64,000 nt of DNA from Spartobacteria bacterium. GTDB taxonomy: Bacteria; Verrucomicrobiota; Verrucomicrobiia; Chthoniobacterales; UBA10450. The notes beneath the pieces were generated by a model. That model saw nothing but the letters and a program-made list of their open reading frames with translations, had not been told where the DNA came from and searched no databases. A program made the translations under genes and the position numbers. Location: positions 62,001-126,000 of the forward strand of contig JAJPGZ010000009.1 in assembly GCA_021325495.1 (NCBI GenBank), given 5' to 3'. Every line of letters starts with the position of its first letter. Position 1 is the first letter of the stretch. Shown here piece by piece: positions 38,501-45,362 of the stretch.

Positions 38501-38873
38501 CACGTTTGATTACGACGGCGACGGCCTTGCCAATCTTTTAGAGTACGCGCTCGGACTTGATCCGGCGACAATCGACGCGTCCGGTTTGCCCGTTGTGACA
38601 TTGAAGGATTACAGCGGCACCGAATATCTCTCGATGACCTTCCATCGCTCCGCGCTTGCGACCGATCTCACTTACATCGTGCAAGGCTCCGGCGATCTCG
38701 CGACTTGGACCGATCTGGCGATCAGTTCCGGCGGCGCGATTACGAGCGGCGCCGGATTCGTGGGCGAAACGGGTTCAGCGCCGAACTTCAATGTCGAAGT
38801 TCACGACATTGTCCCGTTCGATCCGAACAATACGGCGACGCGCTTTCTGCGTCTGAAAATTACCTCGCCCTAA
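35502..38873 (+). CDS. Large secreted protein with Ig-like (He_PIG) domain and anchor-like C-terminus
   Basis: A 1123-residue exported protein. A signal peptide is present (RALSCFAILLALVTNAFAG). The N-terminal half has a CGCLPPDTNGDVGPNHYIQ segment and repeated Asn/Gly/aromatic blades that suggest a beta-propeller. A later region (about 690-850) is a beta-sandwich of the MAM/jelly-roll type. Residues about 860-960 match an Ig-like putative repeat (GSPYSFQFTATGNPPPTFSL, LPPGLNLSASGLLSGTA). The end has FDYDGDGLANLLEYALGLDP, a segment common at the C-termini of Verrucomicrobiota secreted proteins and perhaps a sorting signal. Its function is unknown. It exactly fills the space between the minus-strand trmD and khpA genes. 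ATG 35514 is an alternative start. Confidence 0.75.
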   Translation: MLLQMPKRALSCFAILLALVTNAFAGGPVLSNAKAVRGLGEKMSILGPVSQDKDLRALPYIAPNEESEPVRRMRHQKPQTPSTQKSDPVQAIRQSTQAVTAPTPSAQFDGISAAQSGCGCLPPDTNGDVGPNHYIQSVNSSIKIFDKSGNPLNGVNGTTYNSFFAPMGAATPCGNNLNDGDGFVFYDQLADRWVVSDFAFPGNNAVNYQCVGVSKTNDPVAGGWWLYAVQVDPSNPTWLGDYPKFGLWPDAYYFSVNMFQGNTFEGVRVFALPRLAMINGTGAPNAGGIAFTITPATLGDAYSLVPATFRAGNAPPAGTPEYFMAINSSASAGTVENQVFTWKFHVDFTTPGNSTFGVGASHSPNATTTVNGFVDAFTSTSTLIVPQTGTTALLDTLGDKLMTPLVYQNLSGAESLWVSHTINNNQNSTGPTAIRWYQFNVTGGVIPATPAQQQTFNNGGDGLWRWMPSIAVDAQGNMAINYAVSSATTNPAIRYAGRLVGDAANSLGQGEATLIQGGGHQTSSSGRWGDYSAISVDPSDNVTFWLTNEYYPTTSASSWFTRIGKFKFASVAQIVADTATLTAENFSPPNNAPDPQETVTVSLSLKNVGNINTNNLIATLQPTGGVTNPSAPQSYGLLVAGGASVAQPFTFTASGACGSKITLTLALQDGATNLGTVTFTMQLGTSSSSTLISENFDSVPAPTLPSPWTTNASGGESSWVTSTTSPNSSPNDAFAPDVSTVGNTELISPNIAVPASGGQLTFRNLFNLEASTQTQTLGYDGMVLEISINGGAFADITGGGNSFITGGYTRTISPNFSSPLANRAAWSGLSAGTTGSPAYITSTINLPTAAAGQNIQLKWRAATDSSVIASGAAGVRVDNVFISTTTSTCVSASAPNFTNGPPSAPVIVGSPYSFQFTATGNPPPTFSLSGSPLPPGLNLSASGLLSGTATSGGTGIFPNITVTASNAIAPNATETFSLSTATRAPNYIASFGLNGSDAALTFDYDGDGLANLLEYALGLDPATIDASGLPVVTLKDYSGTEYLSMTFHRSALATDLTYIVQGSGDLATWTDLAISSGGAITSGAGFVGETGSAPNFNVEVHDIVPFDPNNTATRFLRLKITSP

Positions 38874-39104
38874 CTACTCGACGATTTCGAGTGTGGCGCG
38901 CTGGCCGTGACGCGCGGCCGAGCTGTTGAGCAGCGCGCGAATCGCCTGAATGGTCTGGCCGTTGCGGCCGATGATGCGCCCGACATCGCTCTGGCGCAAT
39001 TGCAGACGAAAAACGGTCGTCTTGCCGTTTGGAACTTCGGTCAACATCATCTCGTCCGGATATTGCACGAGCTGCCTAACGATAAACTCGAGAAACTCCC
39101 TCAT
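38874..39104 (-). CDS. khpA: KH-domain RNA-binding protein KhpA
   Basis: A 76-residue single KH-domain protein (YlqC/KhpA family). It shows the start FLEFIVRQLVQYPDEM, the strand-turn phrase RLQLRQSDVGRIIGRNGQTI with the GxxG loop GRNG, and the closing helix AIRALLNSSA. KhpA binds RNA and in Gram-positives forms a dimer with KhpB/Jag that affects cell length. It lies in the conserved ffh-rpsP-khpA order, directly after rpsP. Its stop is immediately next to the convergent secreted-protein stop. Confidence 0.92.
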   Translation of the reverse strand: MREFLEFIVRQLVQYPDEMMLTEVPNGKTTVFRLQLRQSDVGRIIGRNGQTIQAIRALLNSSAARHGQRATLEIVE

Positions 39105-39120
39105 GATGAAGATGTCGATC

Positions 39121-39393
39121 TTACGCAGCGCCGACGGCCGCTTGCGCGGAATTCTCCTTCCGGTTCTTTTTAATCAAGCTCCGCACCGTGTCCGAAGGCT
39201 GCGCGCCTTTGCTCATCCAATACTCAATCCGGTCCAACTTCAGCGTGCTGTTGTGCCCCGTCTTTTTCGGATCGTAGGTGCCGATCAACTCAATAAATTT
39301 CCCGTCGCGCGGACTGCGTTTGTCCGCCACCACCACTTTATAATAAGGGCGGTTCTTCGCCCCTTCTCTGCGTAATCGAATTGAAACTGCCAT
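39121..39393 (-). CDS. rpsP: Ribosomal protein S16
   Basis: A 90-residue small-subunit protein that begins [20 protein letters not shown], with the usual [22 protein letters not shown]. It is needed for assembly of the 30S subunit. The length and sequence fit the family; the last ten residues are a variable Ala-rich tail. It is between ffh and khpA in the conserved order. Confidence 0.97.
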   Translation of the reverse strand: MAVSIRLRREGAKNRPYYKVVVADKRSPRDGKFIELIGTYDPKKTGHNSTLKLDRIEYWMSKGAQPSDTVRSLIKKNRKENSAQAAVGAA

Positions 39394-39399
39394 GTCGTT

Positions 39400-40713
39400 T
39401 TAGCCTCTCTTTCGCGCCATCTGCGCCATCATTTTTTTCATTTTGCCGGTGCTCTTCATCATTTTGCGCATCGTGTCGAACCGCCGCAACAAATCGTTCA
39501 CTTGCGTAACCGTCTGTCCGCTGCCGCGCGCGATGCGTTGGCGCCGCCGTGCATTTAAAATCTCCGGCCGCGCCCGCTCTTCCGCCGTCATCGAGAGCAC
39601 GATCGCTTCAGTGCGCGCGATCTGTTCCTCGTCGACGGAAAGGCCTTGCACGTTACTCATACCCGGCAGCATGCCAAGAATATTCTCGAGCGGCCCCATC
39701 CGCTTCATCATTTTGAATTGCGCCAGGAAATCGTTGAAATCGAACGACGCGCTCCGAAGTTTTTTCTCGAGCCGTTCGGCGTCGGCAAGATCGACAGCTT
39801 CCGCCGCGCGCTCGACCAGACTAACGACGTCGCCCATTCCGAGAATGCGGCCCGCGAGTCGTTCCGGCACGAACGCTTCGAACTGATCAAGTTTTTCCCC
39901 CGTGCCGGCGAATTTGATCGGACGTTTCGTAACTTCGCGCATGGACAACGCCGCTCCGCCGCGCGCGTCGCCATCGAGCTTCGTTAGGATAATTCCGGTG
40001 ATGTTGAGCGCGTCGTTGAAATGCGTCGCGATGCTGACCGCCTGTTGCCCGGTCGCGGAATCGACGACGAGCAACGTTTCCTGCGGCTGCAAAAATTCCT
40101 TGAGCAATTTCAGCTCGTTGATAAGCGGCTCATCAATCTCCTGCCGACCGGCCGTGTCGAAGATGTCGATCTTAGTCGATTGTCGATCTTGCAAGGCGAT
40201 TTCGGCCGCACGGCGAACATTTTTCTCGTTAGGCTCAGGCGTGAACACCGGCACATCGATTTGCTTTCCGAGCGTGGCGAGCTGCTCGATCGCCGCCGGC
40301 CGTTGCAAGTCGAGAGCAACCAAGCGCGGCGCATTCCCCTGCTTCTTCAACAAACGCGCAAGTTTCGCCGACGAAGTTGTTTTTCCTGAGCCGTTGAGCC
40401 CGACGATGAGAATGCGATGCGGCTCACCGACATTCAGCGGCGCCGCATCGCCTCCGAGCAAGATCGACAATTCATCGTGAAAGATTTTCACGATTTGCTG
40501 TCCGGGCGTAACGCTGCGCAGAACTTTTTCGCCCAGCGCTTTCTCGCGCACACGCGCGATGAAATTTTTCGCGACCGTAAAATCGACGTCGGCCTCGAGC
40601 AATGCGAGCCGCACCTGCCGCATGGCGGCGTCCACGTTCGCCTCGCTGATCGTGCCGTGACCGCGCAGGTCCTTGAAGATGTCCTGCAGCTTATCGCTGA
40701 GTTGCGAGAACAT
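39400..40713 (-). CDS. ffh: Signal recognition particle protein Ffh
   Basis: A 437-residue SRP GTPase that binds signal peptides on ribosomes and delivers them to FtsY. It has the N-domain, the G1 loop GLNGSGKTTSSAKLA, G3 in DTAGRQEID, G4 TKLDGDARGGA, and a C-terminal M-domain with methionine-rich helices (FKMMKRMGPLENILGMLPGM and ...TMRKMMKSTGKMKKMMAQM). Unusually, two motif copies (40163 and 40180) fall directly in front of G3, giving QDRQSTKIDIFDTAG where other Ffh proteins have a DVVIVDTAG-like phrase. The ATG is 23 bases from the end of the deacetylase gene. Confidence 0.96.
   Translation of the reverse strand: MFSQLSDKLQDIFKDLRGHGTISEANVDAAMRQVRLALLEADVDFTVAKNFIARVREKALGEKVLRSVTPGQQIVKIFHDELSILLGGDAAPLNVGEPHRILIVGLNGSGKTTSSAKLARLLKKQGNAPRLVALDLQRPAAIEQLATLGKQIDVPVFTPEPNEKNVRRAAEIALQDRQSTKIDIFDTAGRQEIDEPLINELKLLKEFLQPQETLLVVDSATGQQAVSIATHFNDALNITGIILTKLDGDARGGAALSMREVTKRPIKFAGTGEKLDQFEAFVPERLAGRILGMGDVVSLVERAAEAVDLADAERLEKKLRSASFDFNDFLAQFKMMKRMGPLENILGMLPGMSNVQGLSVDEEQIARTEAIVLSMTAEERARPEILNARRRQRIARGSGQTVTQVNDLLRRFDTMRKMMKSTGKMKKMMAQMARKRG
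40163..40190. repeat. Two tandem motif 1 copies before the Ffh G3 box
   Basis: ATGTCGATCTT at 40163-40173 and TTGTCGATCTT at 40180-40190 are in direct orientation 17 bases apart. They encode the QDRQSTKID part of ffh, next to the conserved DTAG motif. Confidence 0.9.
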
Positions 40714-40735
40714 CAGTTTGGCCTAACGAGCGGCG

Positions 40736-42076
40736 CTATTTCTTCGGCGACGCAGATGGAGATGTCGATCCTGCGGGCGCGCCGGATTCTTCGACGCCGA
40801 AGGTCCAATGCGCTTCCACCTTTTTTCCATCGGCGGCCTTCGCGCTAATGATGACGGTGCACGATTTATCGCGCAGCTTTTGCGTGACCTGATACGAGAC
40901 CATCCCGGTCTTCGGATCGAAGCTCGCCGGCACAACGCCCAGTCCGCTCACGCGCATTTGCACGCTCGCCGGATCAACTGCGCCTAACGAGCTCAGGTTT
41001 GCTTTGATCAATGGCAAGGCCGTTCGCACGGTCGAGCCTTCCGCCGGCTCCGATTGTAGATCCGCCGCGCCCACGGCCGCGACCGCGTTTGCGCCGCCGC
41101 TCGAGGAGGCAATCATCTTCATCGCGTCTTCGAACACTTTGGGTTTGTTCGCTTCGATGGCGTAGCGGCCCACGGAATCCATCGGCGTGTTGAACGTGAT
41201 CGGCTGACCGTAAACGGTGAACATCGCTTCGTAGCCGGTCTTCCGCGCCATTTCCTTCACGTGGTCGTTGTAATTTCCGAACGGCACCGCGAAGCAATTC
41301 ACTTTAATGGCCAGCCGTTGCTCGAGCAGCGTTTTGCAACCGACGACTTCGTTCTGCAGCCACTGCTCGTATTCCGCGCCCGTGAGTTTCTTCTTCGTTC
41401 GTTTACGGTCGGGATCGATCACCATCACGGTGTGACCTTCGCGTAAATCCTGGTGCGTGGCGGAGTGGGCCTGAATATCGACGCCGTTATCGCGCATATC
41501 GGCGAGTTGCTCCCACGTGATCGCTTCACCGCCGCCGAGCGACGCGCCGCGCACGCCCTCGGTATAGATGAACATCGTGACCGGATAACCGAGTTTTTTC
41601 AAAATCGGCCACGCCACTTCGTATTGCGATTTCCAGCCGTCATCGAACGTGATGATCGCGCAGCGCGGCGGAATATTTTTTTCGCTGCGCCGCCACGCCA
41701 GAAAATCTTGCATGCCGATGACGGTGATGCCGCGGTCCTTCAGCGATTTCATCTGCTGCTCGAACATCGCGGGCGTAATCTCCGTTCCGGGATAACGCAC
41801 TTTATCCACCAGGCGGTGATAACAAAAGATGATGACCTGCGCCGTTTGATCGACAACGACTTTGCCGCCGGGTTTGGTCGGACTTCCGGCGGTGATCGTC
41901 GCGCTGCTCTGCTGCGAAGTCGGCGCACTCCCCGGCTTGCTCGCCGCTGCCGGTGATGCGCTCGCGGCTGGCGGAGGCGACGCGGCCTGCGCTGTGCTGG
42001 CAAGAGTAGAATGCCTGCGGCAAGTCGAAAGAGTGAGTGCGAAAATGACCGGGAGAAGCGCGAATCGAATGAACAT
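40736..42076 (-). CDS. Polysaccharide deacetylase (NodB domain) lipoprotein-like protein
   Basis: A 446-residue protein. Residues 1-20 form a signal peptide that ends ALTLSTC, a plausible lipobox, so it may be an anchored lipoprotein. An Ala/Ser/Pro-rich linker follows. The NodB homology domain begins with VIIFCYHRLVD and has the catalytic TFDDGWKSQY, the metal-binding His pair in IQAHSATHQD, and FAVPFGNYNDH. These enzymes remove N- or O-acetyl groups from polysaccharides such as peptidoglycan or exopolysaccharide. The C-terminal 150 residues form a beta-rich Ig-like domain. ATG 42076 was chosen for the signal peptide; the frame extends upstream without one. Confidence 0.87.
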   Translation of the reverse strand: MFIRFALLPVIFALTLSTCRRHSTLASTAQAASPPPAASASPAAASKPGSAPTSQQSSATITAGSPTKPGGKVVVDQTAQVIIFCYHRLVDKVRYPGTEITPAMFEQQMKSLKDRGITVIGMQDFLAWRRSEKNIPPRCAIITFDDGWKSQYEVAWPILKKLGYPVTMFIYTEGVRGASLGGGEAITWEQLADMRDNGVDIQAHSATHQDLREGHTVMVIDPDRKRTKKKLTGAEYEQWLQNEVVGCKTLLEQRLAIKVNCFAVPFGNYNDHVKEMARKTGYEAMFTVYGQPITFNTPMDSVGRYAIEANKPKVFEDAMKMIASSSGGANAVAAVGAADLQSEPAEGSTVRTALPLIKANLSSLGAVDPASVQMRVSGLGVVPASFDPKTGMVSYQVTQKLRDKSCTVIISAKAADGKKVEAHWTFGVEESGAPAGSTSPSASPKK

Positions 42077-42194
42077 AAGTGAGGTAAACGCCTTTATGTG
42101 CGAGTGGGTAAAAGACAAGCGGTTTTTCGCGCGTGTCCGCCCAAATTTGATTGTCGATCTTGCAAAACACCGCGGCGCAGAAAGAGTTTCGACC

Positions 42195-42923
42195 GTGAAT
42201 CGTTTTCTCGTCCGCGCGTTTCTCGGTGTCTTCACCGTCGCGTTGACCTCGTGTGCCACCTCGCCTTCCGGTCCGCCCGGCACAAAGAACACGAGCAAAA
42301 CATTCACGACCGTGGTGGTCGATGCCGGCCACGGTGGAAAAGATAATGGCGCGTTCCGGCGTTATGGCGGCGCCGAAAAACTTGCGACCCTCGACGTCGC
42401 GAAACGCATCGAACGAAAGCTACGCGAATCGCAATTGCGGACCGTCATGACGCGCTCGAGCGATGTTTTCATTTCTCTGGATGAACGCGTCGCGATGGAA
42501 AATCGCGAGAAGAACGCCATTTTCGTCAGTATTCATTTTAACGATTCGAGTCGGCGCGCTATTCACGGCTTCGAGACCTATTATCACTCGCCGATGTCGC
42601 GCGATCTCGCCGTTCGCATTCAGGAGAAACTGCTGACCATTCACAACTCGAGCAACCGCGGCGTGCGGACCGCGAACTTTCGAGTGCTGCGTTATGCAAA
42701 ATATCCGGCCGTGCTGGTGGAATGCGGATTTCTGAGTAACCGCCGCGAAGGCGGTGAAGCGCGCGATTCCGAATACCGCGACACGCTCGCGGATAAAATC
42801 GCGGAAGCGATTGTGGAATATCGTTACGGAAGCGGCGTCTACGCGTCGCGTGGCAATGCCGCGCCCGAATCCAATCCGCCACCCGCCGGCGAAGTGCGTT
42901 TGCCCACCAAATCCGGACGCTAG
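42195..42923 (+). CDS. N-acetylmuramoyl-L-alanine amidase (Amidase_3), lipoprotein
   Basis: A 242-residue exported enzyme. GTG 42195 gives a type II signal peptide ending VALTSC, so lipid attachment is likely. The Amidase_3 domain has the zinc motifs VVVDAGHGGKDNGA (His and the following Glu region), NAIFVSIHFNDS (second His) and the catalytic Glu in VLVECGFLSN. It cuts the bond between MurNAc and L-Ala of peptidoglycan during cell separation or remodelling. It diverges from the deacetylase gene with a shared 118-base region containing a motif copy at 42149-42159. The stop overlaps the convergent transporter gene by four bases. Confidence 0.9.
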   Translation: MNRFLVRAFLGVFTVALTSCATSPSGPPGTKNTSKTFTTVVVDAGHGGKDNGAFRRYGGAEKLATLDVAKRIERKLRESQLRTVMTRSSDVFISLDERVAMENREKNAIFVSIHFNDSSRRAIHGFETYYHSPMSRDLAVRIQEKLLTIHNSSNRGVRTANFRVLRYAKYPAVLVECGFLSNRREGGEARDSEYRDTLADKIAEAIVEYRYGSGVYASRGNAAPESNPPPAGEVRLPTKSGR

Positions 42924-44149
42924 AATTCTTTGCCGCGTTCTTCGCGACCGATCGCCGCGAGCACAATCACGGCGATGAAGACGACGCTTTGCACCAGCGC
43001 CATCGTCAGCGCGTAATTCGGTTCGCCGTTAGGCATTCGAAATTTTTCGGCGAGCCAGGCTTGTTGTTGCGCCGCATACGCCGCGGCAAAATTGCCTAAC
43101 TGATAAGCGAGTCCTGGAAACGTGCCGCGAAATTCGGGCGGCGATAATTCATTCAAGTGCACCGGCACCACGCCCCACGCGCCCTGCACCATGAATTGAA
43201 TTAGAAATCCGCCGACGATCAGCAGCGCCGTCGTGGGCGCGAAAATCCAGAGCGGGATCAGCAGCATTCCGCACAGCGCCGACAAAATGATGACGCGACG
43301 CCGGCCCCAATGTTGCGAGAGAAAACCGAGAATCGTCCCGCCGCAGATCGCGCCCATCGCGTAGACAATACTGATGATTGATTTCGCGCTTACGCCGAAG
43401 CCGCGCTGCTTCTCGAGATACGTCGGGTAAAGGTCTTGTGTGCCGTGCGACATGTAGTTGAAAGCGGTCATGAGAAGCGCGGCGTAGAGAAAAAGCATTC
43501 CGTGTTGCCTAACGAAGATCGACAATCGCATTCGCGGCCGGGCGCGCGCGCGATCGCGTTGCCACACCGGCGATTCGGGCACGTGCATGCGAATGTAAAT
43601 CACGAGCAACGCTGGCAGCGACCCGGCGATGAATAACCCGCGCCAGCCGAAATGCGGAAAGACGATCCAGTAAACCAGCGCCGCCAGGAGATAACCGGCC
43701 GCGTAACCTTGTTGCAAAATTCCCGAAAATAATCCCCGCGCCTTCGTCGGTAACGACTCCATCGCGAGCGACGCGCCTAATCCCCACTCTCCGCCCATGC
43801 CGATACCGAAAAGCGCACGCAAAATCAGAAACACGGTGAAGTTGGGCGCGAACGCCGTCAGCAATTCCATGATCGAGTAGAAGACGATGTCGATCATGAG
43901 CGGAATACGCCGGCCGAATTTGTCGCCTAACAAACCGAAGATGAACGCGCCGAGCGGACGCGCCATTAACGTGATCGTAATCGAGAAAGCGACCTCGGAG
44001 ATCGATCGATTGAACTCGTGCGCAATCTGCACGAGCACGAAAGTGACGAGAAAGAAGTCGAGCGCGTCCAGCGCCCAACCGAGAAAGCAGGCGATGAACG
44101 TGTTGCGCTGCTCGCGATTGAGCGATCGAAAAAGCCGCAGCGCTTCCAT
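42920..44149 (-). CDS. MFS transporter of the sugar/carboxylate:proton symporter type
   Basis: A 409-residue protein with twelve helices. The loop LLGDKFGRRIPLMIDI and its repeat in the second half (SQHWGRRRVIIL), together with GIGMGGEWGLGASLAMESLPTKARG and RMHVPESPVWQ, are typical of the sugar porter/aromatic or mono-carboxylate transporter branch (like JEN1, YjhB, NanT). It probably imports a small organic acid with protons. The specific substrate is not visible. It has several motif copies, including one read as RLSIF. Confidence 0.88.
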   Translation of the reverse strand: MEALRLFRSLNREQRNTFIACFLGWALDALDFFLVTFVLVQIAHEFNRSISEVAFSITITLMARPLGAFIFGLLGDKFGRRIPLMIDIVFYSIMELLTAFAPNFTVFLILRALFGIGMGGEWGLGASLAMESLPTKARGLFSGILQQGYAAGYLLAALVYWIVFPHFGWRGLFIAGSLPALLVIYIRMHVPESPVWQRDRARARPRMRLSIFVRQHGMLFLYAALLMTAFNYMSHGTQDLYPTYLEKQRGFGVSAKSIISIVYAMGAICGGTILGFLSQHWGRRRVIILSALCGMLLIPLWIFAPTTALLIVGGFLIQFMVQGAWGVVPVHLNELSPPEFRGTFPGLAYQLGNFAAAYAAQQQAWLAEKFRMPNGEPNYALTMALVQSVVFIAVIVLAAIGREERGKEF

Positions 44150-44210
44150 GCTTTATCTGTAGAGGCCGCTTTCCTCAACGGCAATCATTGCCGATTGCAA
44201 GATCGACATA

Positions 44211-44232
44211 TTGACGTATCATGATGCGTCAA
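44211..44232. promoter_or_regulatory. 22-bp near-perfect palindrome upstream of metH, candidate operator
   Basis: The half-site TTGACGTATCA is followed by its inverted partner TGATGCGTCAA with one mismatched base pair, centred on ATCATGAT. It lies 45 bases before the ATG of the first metH gene and 62 bases from the transporter start. Such symmetric sites bind dimeric repressors. The regulator is unknown; it does not match the MetJ box AGACGTCT. A motif 1 copy lies just upstream (44199-44209). Confidence 0.6.
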
Positions 44233-44276
44233 TTTGTTTCTTGATCCGCGGCACGATCGCCGCTTACTTCCCTGAT

Positions 44277-45362
44277 ATGCCGGAGGTCCATTCACTCGAA
44301 TCACTGCTGCGCGAACGCGTCGTCGTGCTCGACGGCGCCATGGGCACGATGATTCAGCGCCGTAAATTAAGCGAAGCCGATTACCGCGGAAACCGTTTCG
44401 CTGATTGGAAAGGAAAAGATCTCAAGGGCAGCCTCGAGCTTTTGCAACTGACGCAACCGCACGTGATCGAAGAGATTCACCGAAACTACCTTGAAGCCGG
44501 CGCCGACATCATCGAGACGAATACTTTCAGCGCGACCACCATCGGCCTGCACGATTTCTTGTTTCAGGGCGAACCAAAGAGCGGCCGCAAAGATCAGGAA
44601 TTTTTCCAGCGCGTGGTGGACGATGTCGATCTTCGCGCACTCGTGCAGGAGATGAACTTGAATGCGGCGCAGATCGCGCGGCAGGCCGCGGACCGCGTTG
44701 CGAATGAAACTGGAACGCGGCGATTCGTTGCCGGTTCGTTAGGCCCATTGCCGGTGACTGGGTCCATTTCACCGGACGTCAACGATCCCGGTTTCCGCGC
44801 CGTTAATTTCGATCAGCTGCGACAAACGTATTTCGATCAAGCGAAAGCGCTGCTCGATGGAGATGTCGATCTTCTAATCGTCGAAACAGTTTTCGACACG
44901 CTCAACGCCAAAGCTGCGCTGTTCGCCATCGCCGAGCTGTTCGAAGAAAAAAAAGTGCCGTTGATGATTTCGGGGACTGTGACCGATCGCTCCGGTCGTC
45001 TCTTGAGCGGCCAAACCGTCGAAGCGTTTCTGACGTCGATCGAGCACGCGCAGCCGCTCATCGTCGGATTGAATTGCGCGTTAGGCCCGGACGAGATGGA
45101 GCCATACATCGAGGAGCTCGCGCACATTTCGCCGTATTATTCCGGCGCGTATCCGAATGCCGGCCTGCCCGATCCCCTTTCGGAAACAGGGTTTCCGGAA
45201 ACGCCGCAAACTTTCGCGCCGAAAGTTGTGCAGTGGGCGAAGAACGGTTGGCTGAATTTGGTCGGCGGTTGTTGCGGCACAACGCCCGATCACATCCGCA
45301 TCATCGCAGACTGGGTGAAAAACTTGTCCCCGCGCGCGTTGCCGCAGCTGGCATTGGCATGA
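44277..45362 (+). CDS. metH: Methionine synthase, homocysteine-binding module (split MetH)
   Basis: A 361-residue protein equal to the first module of cobalamin-dependent methionine synthase. It begins [14 protein letters not shown], has [14 protein letters not shown], and the zinc-binding cysteines in VGLNCALGP and [13 protein letters not shown]. Alone it would activate homocysteine but cannot supply the methyl group. ATG 44277 gives the natural start; an upstream TTG (44211) lies in the palindrome and is rejected. The TGA stop overlaps the ATG of the next gene (ATGA), where other MetH proteins have a linker, so the two products are made together. Two motif copies are read as DVDL. Confidence 0.92.
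   Translation: MPEVHSLESLLRERVVVLDGAMGTMIQRRKLSEADYRGNRFADWKGKDLKGSLELLQLTQPHVIEEIHRNYLEAGADIIETNTFSATTIGLHDFLFQGEPKSGRKDQEFFQRVVDDVDLRALVQEMNLNAAQIARQAADRVANETGTRRFVAGSLGPLPVTGSISPDVNDPGFRAVNFDQLRQTYFDQAKALLDGDVDLLIVETVFDTLNAKAALFAIAELFEEKKVPLMISGTVTDRSGRLLSGQTVEAFLTSIEHAQPLIVGLNCALGPDEMEPYIEELAHISPYYSGAYPNAGLPDPLSETGFPETPQTFAPKVVQWAKNGWLNLVGGCCGTTPDHIRIIADWVKNLSPRALPQLALA

Noticed and set aside
44211-44276. Upstream TTG start for the first metH gene
   Set aside because: It would place 22 atypical residues from within the palindrome in front of the conserved MetH N-terminus; ATG 44277 fits the family.
45359-45362. The metH split as a sequencing frameshift
   Set aside because: The overlap is a typical ATGA junction at a domain boundary and both halves keep all their motifs, so a true split is more likely. 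Read data could still overturn this.
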